Assembly (NCBI GenBank): GCA_900554595.1
Contig: USHZ01000118.1
Coordinates: 1 to 5,968 of the forward strand
DNA from: an uncultured Collinsella sp.
GTDB lineage: Bacteria; Actinomycetota; Coriobacteriia; Coriobacteriales; Coriobacteriaceae
Reading direction: 5' to 3'
Length of the DNA: 5,968 bases
Each line of letters opens with the position of its first letter. Positions within the stretch are counted from its first letter, which is position 1. Both the position numbers and the translations under genes were made by a program. Of the stretch, positions 1-4,012 are shown in pieces. The notes beneath the pieces are model-generated. The model did no database searches. It was given only the letters and a program-made list of their open reading frames with translations, and had not been told where the DNA came from.

Positions 1-1
1 C

Positions 2-784
2 CATATCGAGATTCGCATGTTTGGGGCGTTTCGCGCCGAGCGCGACGGGTTTCCCATCACGGACAAAATGTGGCGCCGCAAGAAGGCGGCGACGCTTGCC
101 GAGCGGCTTGCGCTGGGCATGGATGCGCTCGTCGATCGTGAGACGCTGGCCATGGAGCTGTGGCCCCATGCCGAGTTCAATAGCGCTCGTAACAATCTGT
201 ACTCGACGATATCGCGCCTGCGTTCGGCCTTGGGGCCGACACCGGACGGCAAGTCGTGTGTACTGATCCAAAACGAGTGCATTGGGCTTAACGGCGATTA
301 CGTCAAGACCGACGTTCGGTTGTTTGATCAGATAAGCCGTGAAGTTTTGGGAAATCGCACGGGTGCGCGCGGACCCCATCTGATCGAGCTGTGCCTTAAG
401 ATCGAGCAGCTCTACGCCGGCCCGTTGTATGTTCCCAATGGCTGTAATCCCACCTACTTTTTGCGTATGCGGCGCATTATGGAATCGAAGTATATCGACT
501 GCATGATTCGGGGCGCGAATGCCGCCCTAGAAGAAAACGACCTGCAGTCGGCGGTATGGCTGGTGGAGTCGGGGCTGCGGCAAGAGACGGCGCGCGAGGA
601 CATGGTGCGTTGTGCTATGCGCGTCTACGGTGCAGCGGGGCGACGACGCGATATCGTCGAGCTGTACAGTGGGCATATGCATCACCTGAGGGAGCAGGTC
701 AATGGCGTGCCCGAGCCCGAGACGCGGCGTCTGTACGAGCGCTTGGTGGAGGGCAGGCTCAACCGCGTGCTCGTCGAGCGATAA
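2..784 (+). CDS. BTAD-family transcriptional regulator, 5' end outside window
   Basis: This is the C-terminal 260 residues of a probable DNA-binding regulator of the SARP/BTAD class. It begins with a winged-helix domain of the OmpR/PhoB C-terminal type: the strand IEIRMFGAF, then WRRKKAATLAERLAL, the recognition-helix region LAMELWPHAEFNSARNNLYSTISRLRSALG, and a wing ending in LIQNECIGLNGDYVKTDV. A helical, TPR-like bacterial transcriptional activator domain follows to the C-terminus, with LYAGPLYV, ALEENDLQSAVWLVESGL and REDMVRCAMRVYGAAGRRRDIVELY. The frame is open to the window edge and HIEIR before the first ATG (17) belongs to the first beta strand. That ATG also lacks a Shine-Dalgarno, so it is unlikely to be the start. 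Whether the protein is small (about 270 residues) or carries a large N-terminal domain cannot be seen. Targets and ligand are unknown. The gene converges on yhbY, and no plus-strand terminator follows the stop. Confidence 0.85.
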   Translation, partial: HIEIRMFGAFRAERDGFPITDKMWRRKKAATLAERLALGMDALVDRETLAMELWPHAEFNSARNNLYSTISRLRSALGPTPDGKSCVLIQNECIGLNGDYVKTDVRLFDQISREVLGNRTGARGPHLIELCLKIEQLYAGPLYVPNGCNPTYFLRMRRIMESKYIDCMIRGANAALEENDLQSAVWLVESGLRQETAREDMVRCAMRVYGAAGRRRDIVELYSGHMHHLREQVNGVPEPETRRLYERLVEGRLNRVLVER

Positions 785-814
785 AAAATGAGCGTCCGGA
801 TTGCTCGGACGCTC
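783..814 (-). terminator. rho-independent terminator of yhbY
   Basis: On the minus strand a perfect 9-bp stem, GAGCGTCCG pairing with CGGACGCTC around a 7-base loop (790-814 on plus coordinates), is followed at once by ATTTTTT (plus A-run 783-788). It starts about 40 bases past the yhbY stop. Its U-tract lies over the stop codon of the convergent regulator gene. On the plus strand the stem is followed by GCAAGC, so it is a proper terminator only for minus-strand transcription. Confidence 0.9.
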
Positions 815-853
815 GCAAGCTTGATGTATGTTGGCTCGCCGGATCGTCGGCCC

Positions 854-1153
854 TTAGACGAGCTTAATCTTCTCGATGTCCTTGCGCGAGGACTCGCGAT
901 ACAGCGAGAACTTGCGGCCGATGACCTGGACGACCTCGGCATGGCAGCGATCGGCGAGCTCTTCGGCGGCCTCGCGGGCAGAAAGGCTGGAGCCATCGAG
1001 TACGGAGCACTTAACGAGCTCGTGCTTCTCCAGGTAGGCGACCGTCTGCTCGACGGTGCCGTCGTTGATGTCGGACTTGCCGATGATGATGGCGGGGTTG
1101 AGGTGATGGGCCATGCTGCGAAGCTGCTTGACCTGGGCTCCTGTCAGTGCCAT
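854..1153 (-). CDS. yhbY: YhbY/CRM-domain RNA-binding protein
   Basis: This 99-residue protein is a complete single CRM (YhbY) domain. The family binds RNA and, in bacteria, associates with precursors of the large ribosomal subunit. Visible family features are the N-terminal LTGAQVKQLRSMAHHLNPAIIIGKS, the helix VEQTVAYLEKHELVKCSVL, and the C-terminal strand VVQVIGRKFSLYRES. Length matches E. coli YhbY and B. subtilis YqeI (about 96 residues). The GxxG loop that usually reads GKxG reads G25-K-S-D28 here, so the second glycine is replaced by aspartate. The ATG at 1153 starts exactly where the family starts, but its Shine-Dalgarno is weak (GCGAG just upstream). A strong terminator follows. The 182 bases upstream separate it from the methyltransferase gene, so it is probably transcribed on its own, although I see no convincing promoter. 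Confidence 0.93.
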   Translation of the reverse strand: MALTGAQVKQLRSMAHHLNPAIIIGKSDINDGTVEQTVAYLEKHELVKCSVLDGSSLSAREAAEELADRCHAEVVQVIGRKFSLYRESSRKDIEKIKLV

Positions 1154-1335
1154 GGGTTCTCGCTTTCTATGTTATGGGGCGCCCCGCGATGGGGCCTTAA
1201 TCTACGTGAGCTGTCCCACGATAGCGCAGGAACGGCGCGGTGTGGGGCGTGTTTGCCCAGTTCAAAAAGAATGCGGATGCCGAGCGGGAGAACAGCGCGG
1301 GTTACAGGCGGACGTGTACGGCGGCCGAAAGCGGT
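1154..1335. other. intergenic gap, yhbY upstream region
   Basis: No gene is supported here. There is no clear terminator for the methyltransferase and no promoter with both hexamers close to consensus. Two small GC palindromes overlap: GGGGCGCCCC at 1176-1185 and a 5-bp hairpin GCCCC/GGGGC at 1181-1195. They lie 23-42 bases before the yhbY ATG, inside its probable leader, and may be fortuitous. Confidence 0.4.
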
Positions 1336-2223
1336 CTATGGACGGCTCGAAGAGACCGGCTCCCATGCAATAAACGCCCAACGGACCTTGCGGACGTGGT
1401 CGAGCATGTAGCGCCCCTGCGGCACGCCCTTGGACCCCGGCTCGCCGGCATGGGGGTTCTCAATCATATGCTGAGCGACGTAGACGCGCAGACGGTTGAT
1501 CTTATCCTCGTTACCGTGCTCGAGCATGCGGGAGAAGTCCGCCACGCCCGCCTCAAGGCTATCGAAGGTATCGCGACGAGGCGATTCAAAGTACGTAACC
1601 TGCGGCAGGGCACCCATCTGAATGAGGATATTAAAGGCATACACAAAGCCATTACTGCAGGTAACCGAGGCACCGATGGCGTTCATTAGGTGCAGGTCAT
1701 AGCGTGGGCTGGAGTTGGCGACCATCGTGACAGCACAACGCCGACGAGCCGTTCGATCAAGCTTGGCAAGCGCGCCTTTTAGGTTGGTCGTGGTGACAGA
1801 GCGACTGGCAAAGGCAACATCTACCGCTTTCGCGACCGGTCCAACCAAATCCCAGTCATCATCCCAAGCAAGCTCAAGCGGTGTAATGCGATCCTCGAGC
1901 CCATAGTACTCAATGCCAGCATCAAGCGTGCCCAACATAGCAGGGGAAAAGTCAGCAGCAATCACAGGATGTCCAGCCTGAGCAAGCGGAATGGCAATCG
2001 ACCCAGCCCCACACCCCATATCAAGCACCGATTCACCAGGCTTTAACGCCAACAGCTTCATAAAGTCCCGAGCATACAGAGCAGTCTCAAGCGGCCGAAA
2101 AAGCCGAGCCCTTTTGTCCCACTCAAAAGAGTCATCAGCCCGATGCCTATCAGCTTGCAAGCGCATCCATTCGCCATTCCAATCAGCAGCAAGAAGCTCA
2201 GAGCGAGCATCCTCATCAACCAC
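1336..2223 (-). CDS. class I SAM-dependent methyltransferase, substrate unknown
   Basis: This predicted 295-residue cytoplasmic protein has a Rossmann-type methyltransferase core. Motif I, VLDMGCGAGS (residues 66-75), is the SAM-binding glycine loop. The acidic residue after strand 2 is D91 in VIAADFSPAML. WDDDWD (120-125) lies in the usual motif III region. The N-terminal helix region (WNGEWMRLQADRHRADD) and the C-terminal part (RYMLDHVRKVRWAFIAW) look like substrate or cap elements. I do not recognise a subfamily, so no substrate is proposed. I chose the GTG at 2223 because a perfect AGGAGG sits 7 bases upstream and the following residues fit a normal soluble N-terminus. The ATG at 2283 would add 20 hydrophobic residues read through a terminator hairpin and through the Shine-Dalgarno itself. 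Codon use changes sharply within the gene: alanine is GCT in 16 of 18 cases up to residue 119, then in 3 of 19. Confidence 0.85.
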   Translation of the reverse strand: MVDEDARSELLAADWNGEWMRLQADRHRADDSFEWDKRARLFRPLETALYARDFMKLLALKPGESVLDMGCGAGSIAIPLAQAGHPVIAADFSPAMLGTLDAGIEYYGLEDRITPLELAWDDDWDLVGPVAKAVDVAFASRSVTTTNLKGALAKLDRTARRRCAVTMVANSSPRYDLHLMNAIGASVTCSNGFVYAFNILIQMGALPQVTYFESPRRDTFDSLEAGVADFSRMLEHGNEDKINRLRVYVAQHMIENPHAGEPGSKGVPQGRYMLDHVRKVRWAFIAWEPVSSSRP

Positions 2224-2230
2224 GGGCCAA

Positions 2231-2236
2231 CCTCCT
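2231..2236 (-). promoter_or_regulatory. Shine-Dalgarno deciding the methyltransferase start
   Basis: A perfect AGGAGG on the minus strand (CCTCCT on plus) lies exactly 7 bases before the GTG at 2223. It decides in favour of that start over the ATG at 2283, which has no purine-rich site in front of it. Confidence 0.85.
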
Positions 2237-2242
2237 AGCAAC

Positions 2243-2274
2243 AAAAAAGCGACTCCTCCCAAAAGAAGAGCCGC
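2243..2274 (-). terminator. terminator-like hairpin in the methyltransferase leader
   Basis: On the minus strand GCGGCTCTTC pairs with GAGGAGTCGC around the loop TTTTGG (plus 2249-2258 and 2265-2274). This gives a 10-bp stem with two G-U pairs. Six Ts follow immediately (plus A-run 2243-2248). It has the form of a rho-independent terminator acting on minus-strand transcripts; the plus-strand orientation lacks a U-tract. It ends 6 bases before the methyltransferase Shine-Dalgarno. It could terminate read-through from the UPF0210 gene some 265 bases upstream, or act as an attenuator for the methyltransferase gene. Confidence 0.7.
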
Positions 2275-2282
2275 AACCAGCA

Positions 2283-2311
2283 TATATCAGAAAGAACCGA
2301 TCCAACGCCAA
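2283..2311 (-). promoter_or_regulatory. possible promoter for the methyltransferase gene
   Basis: On the minus strand TTGGCG (plus 2306-2311) and GATATA (plus 2283-2288) are 17 bases apart, matching the consensus at 4 and 3 positions; TATATG two bases further on is an alternative -10. Initiation from it would start close to the base of the leader hairpin at 2249-2274. The match is weak and this is a suggestion only. Confidence 0.2.
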
Positions 2312-2317
2312 ACCGCC

Positions 2318-2356
2318 GCACCAGCCAAGTGGTGCAGGAGCGAAGCGACTGCAACC
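2318..2356. other. two overlapping, mutually exclusive small hairpins
   Basis: Plus-strand GCACCA (2318-2323) pairs with TGGTGC (2330-2335) around 6 bases. The same segment, as GGTGCAG (2331-2337), can instead pair with CTGCAACC (2349-2356) with one bulged A. Both cannot form at once in a single transcript. They lie between the large inverted repeat and the terminator-like hairpin, so they may belong to a structured leader, but short stems like these can also occur by chance in GC-rich DNA. Confidence 0.35.
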
Positions 2357-2388
2357 GGGGCAGAATCCAACTGAGGTCCCGTTGTGCG

Positions 2389-2523
2389 GGAGCCCCGGGG
2401 GAGGGCAAATATATAAGGTCGATCGCGAGTTCCGCACGAGCCGGAGAGCACTTAATGTGCTCTCCGTGCGAGTCAGGACTGTCCGAGCAGGCGACCTTAT
2501 ATATTTGCCCTCCCCCGGGCTCC
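2389..2523. repeat. near-perfect 32-bp inverted repeat around a 70-base core
   Basis: The left arm (2389-2421) and right arm (2492-2523) are reverse complements over 32 bases, with one extra C in the left arm as the only difference. Each arm has a GC-rich outer part (GGAGCCC, GGGGGAGGGC) and an AT-rich inner part (AAATATATAAGG). The core contains a second palindrome. The element begins 16 bases past the UPF0210 stop codon and shows no coding potential. The same spurious peptide TLYICPPPG is read outward from both arms simply because they are complementary. There is no U-tract after either arm, so it is not a standard terminator. Candidates are a MITE-like or REP-like dispersed element, or a stabilising 3' structure on the UPF0210 mRNA. 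Copies elsewhere cannot be seen from this window. Confidence 0.9.
2433..2470. repeat. inner palindrome within the inverted-repeat core
   Basis: GGAGAGCAC (2443-2451) and GTGCTCTCC (2457-2465) form a perfect 9-bp stem around the loop TTAAT. An outer CGCAC/GTGCG pair (2433-2437 with 2466-2470) extends it past a 5-base bulge on one side. Nested in the 32-bp arms, it makes the whole element able to fold into one long rod with an internal loop, in DNA as a cruciform or in RNA from either strand. Confidence 0.85.
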
Positions 2524-2539
2524 TCGCCCGAACCCTCAG

Positions 2540-3904
2540 CTAGTTCTTCAGCGAGTTCAGCGGTGCCGGGAAGCGTCCACCACGGTGGGCAAGCACGGTG
2601 CCGGCGTTGGGGTTCACCGGCATGATGGGCGCACGGCCGAACAGGCCGCCGTACTCGACGCAGCCGCCCACGCCCTTGCCAATGGCGGGAATCACGCGGA
2701 CGGCCGTGGTCTTATTGTTGATGACGCCGATAGCCATCTCGTCGGCGATGATGCCGGCGATGGTCTCGACCGGGGTGTCACCGGGGATGGCGATCATGTC
2801 CAGGCCGACGGAGCATACGCAGGTCATAGCCTCGAGTTTCTCGAGCGAAAGCGCGCCAGCCTCGACGGCGGCGATCATGCCGGCGTCCTCGGACACGGGG
2901 ATAAAAGCGCCCGAGAGGCCGCCCACGCTGGAGCTGGCCATGACGCCGCCCTTCTTGACGGCATCGTTGAGCATGGCGAGTGCGCAGGTCGTGCCCGGGC
3001 CACCGCAGGTGCCCACGCCGATGATCTCGAGGATGCGCGCGACGGAGTCACCGACGGCAGGCGTAGGCGCCAGCGACAGGTCGACAATGCCCTTCTCGAC
3101 ACCCAGGCGATGGGCGGCCTCGCGGCTCATGAGCTCGCCGGCACGGGTGATCTTAAAGGCGGTCTGCTTAATCTTCTCGGCGACTTCCATCATCGATGCG
3201 GAATCGGGCAGCGTCTCCAGGGCTGCGGCCATAACGCCGGGGCCCGAGACACCCACGTTGATGACGGCGTCGGCCTCGCCACCGCCGTGGACAGCGCCCG
3301 CCATAAACGGGGAGTCCTCGACCATGTTGGCAAAGCAGACAAACTTGGATGCGCCAACGGAATCCTCATCTGCCGTAAGCTTAGCGGCATCGATGATGGT
3401 CTGAGCCGCCATGAGCACGGCATCCATGTTGATACCGGCGCGCAGGCTGGCGACGTTGACGCTGGAGCAGACGCGGCTGGTGGCGGCGAGTGCCTGCGGG
3501 ATGGACTGGATGACGCGGCGGTCGGCGTCGCCGATGCCCTTCTGGACGAGCGCGGAGAAGCCGCCCAGGTAGTCGATGCCGAGGGTCTCGGCCGCGCGGT
3601 CGAGGGCGTGCGCGATGGGGGTGAGGTCCTCATCCTTGCAGCATGCGGCGATCTGCGCCACCGGGGTGACGGAAACGCGCTTGTTGACAATGGGGATACC
3701 GTACTCGCGCTCGAGGTTCTCGGCGGTCTCGACCAAGTGCTCAGCCGTGTGCGTCACGTGGTCGTAGATCTTCGTGCACATGCGGTCGAGGTTCTCGTCG
3801 CCGCAACCCATGAGCGAAACACCCATGGTGATGGTCCTGATGTCGAGGTTCTGCTCCTCAACCATGCCGCGGGTTTCCGCGATTTCTGCAGGCGTGATCG
3901 CCAT
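2540..3904 (-). CDS. UPF0210 (DUF711) 'PFL family' protein
   Basis: This 454-residue protein belongs to UPF0210, a widespread bacterial and archaeal family of unknown biochemical function whose fold is related to pyruvate formate-lyase. Family blocks are intact and in order: EEQNLDIRTITMGVSLMGC, IVNKRVSVTPVAQI, GGFSALVQKG, RVCSSVNVASLRAGINMDAV, FMAGAVHGGGEADAVINVGVSGPGV, VDLSLAPTPAVGDSVA, KKGGVMASSSVGGLSGAFIPVSED, CSVGLDMIAIPGDTP, NNKTTAVRVIP and the C-terminal RGGRFPAPLNSLKN. It shows no glycyl-radical motif, so it should not be called a formate acetyltransferase. The ATG at 3904 is chosen because AGGAG lies 7 bases upstream and the length matches the family (about 445-455). The upstream ATG at 3961 would add 19 unrelated residues translated from the intergenic hairpin. 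The family is often next to a small ACT-domain gene (UPF0237), but none is visible on either side here. Confidence 0.93.
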   Translation of the reverse strand: MAITPAEIAETRGMVEEQNLDIRTITMGVSLMGCGDENLDRMCTKIYDHVTHTAEHLVETAENLEREYGIPIVNKRVSVTPVAQIAACCKDEDLTPIAHALDRAAETLGIDYLGGFSALVQKGIGDADRRVIQSIPQALAATSRVCSSVNVASLRAGINMDAVLMAAQTIIDAAKLTADEDSVGASKFVCFANMVEDSPFMAGAVHGGGEADAVINVGVSGPGVMAAALETLPDSASMMEVAEKIKQTAFKITRAGELMSREAAHRLGVEKGIVDLSLAPTPAVGDSVARILEIIGVGTCGGPGTTCALAMLNDAVKKGGVMASSSVGGLSGAFIPVSEDAGMIAAVEAGALSLEKLEAMTCVCSVGLDMIAIPGDTPVETIAGIIADEMAIGVINNKTTAVRVIPAIGKGVGGCVEYGGLFGRAPIMPVNPNAGTVLAHRGGRFPAPLNSLKN

Positions 3905-3911
3905 CCTTGCG

Positions 3912-3916
3912 CTCCT
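3912..3916 (-). promoter_or_regulatory. Shine-Dalgarno deciding the UPF0210 start
   Basis: AGGAG on the minus strand (CTCCT on plus) lies 7 bases before the ATG at 3904. It supports that start, which also matches the family N-terminus, over the ATG at 3961. Confidence 0.75.
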
Positions 3917-3944
3917 ATCTGCCAAAACGAGCATAGTCCCCTCT

Positions 3945-3950
3945 ATTCTA
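3945..3950 (-). promoter_or_regulatory. possible -10 element for the UPF0210 gene
   Basis: TAGAAT on the minus strand matches the -10 consensus at 5 of 6 bases and would give a leader of roughly 35 bases before the ATG at 3904. No good -35 lies 16-18 bases upstream, because that space is taken by the arm of the 3950-3987 hairpin. Weakly supported. Confidence 0.25.
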
Positions 3951-3987
3951 ACGTGCCACACACGTCTCGTGGCGCGTGCGGCACGTT
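3950..3987. repeat. 15-bp imperfect hairpin between metH and the UPF0210 gene
   Basis: AACGTGCC (3950-3957) is the exact reverse complement of GGCACGTT (3980-3987). The pairing continues inward for seven more positions with two A-C mismatches, so 13 of 15 pair around the loop TCTCGTGG (3965-3972). It begins 25 bases past the metH stop, where a terminator would be expected. On the minus strand it is followed by AGAATAG rather than a U-run. On the plus strand the second arm runs into TTTT (3986-3989), but no gene on that strand needs it. It may be a weak metH terminator, a 3' end stabiliser, or an operator overlapping the possible UPF0210 promoter. Confidence 0.65.
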
Positions 3988-4012
3988 TTGGTGCGGGGTT
4001 GTTTCCGTTGTG

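Noticed and set aside
17..19. ATG at 17 as the true start of the BTAD regulator
   Set aside because: There is no Shine-Dalgarno, the frame is open to the edge, and the residues before it belong to the first strand of the winged-helix domain.
788..1411. Plus-strand open frame of 207 codons opposite yhbY
   Set aside because: It is antisense to the well-supported yhbY gene and begins inside the yhbY terminator hairpin.
2216..2437. Small minus-strand open frame of 73 codons containing TLYICPPPG
   Set aside because: It runs through the left arm of the inverted repeat. The same peptide appears from the right arm on the opposite strand because the arms are complementary, not because a protein is conserved. 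It also overlaps the methyltransferase start region.
2422..2491. Invertible promoter switch flanked by inverted repeats
   Set aside because: The core is itself largely palindromic, so inversion would change little. No promoter is visible in it and no recombinase gene is in the window.
2329..2625. Plus-strand open frame of 98 codons across the inverted repeat
   Set aside because: It traverses the whole palindrome and the antisense end of the UPF0210 gene, has no ribosome-binding site and no recognisable domain.
3959..3961. ATG at 3961 as the UPF0210 start
   Set aside because: It would place the start inside the 3950-3987 hairpin and add residues not found in the family, while the ATG at 3904 has a well-spaced Shine-Dalgarno.
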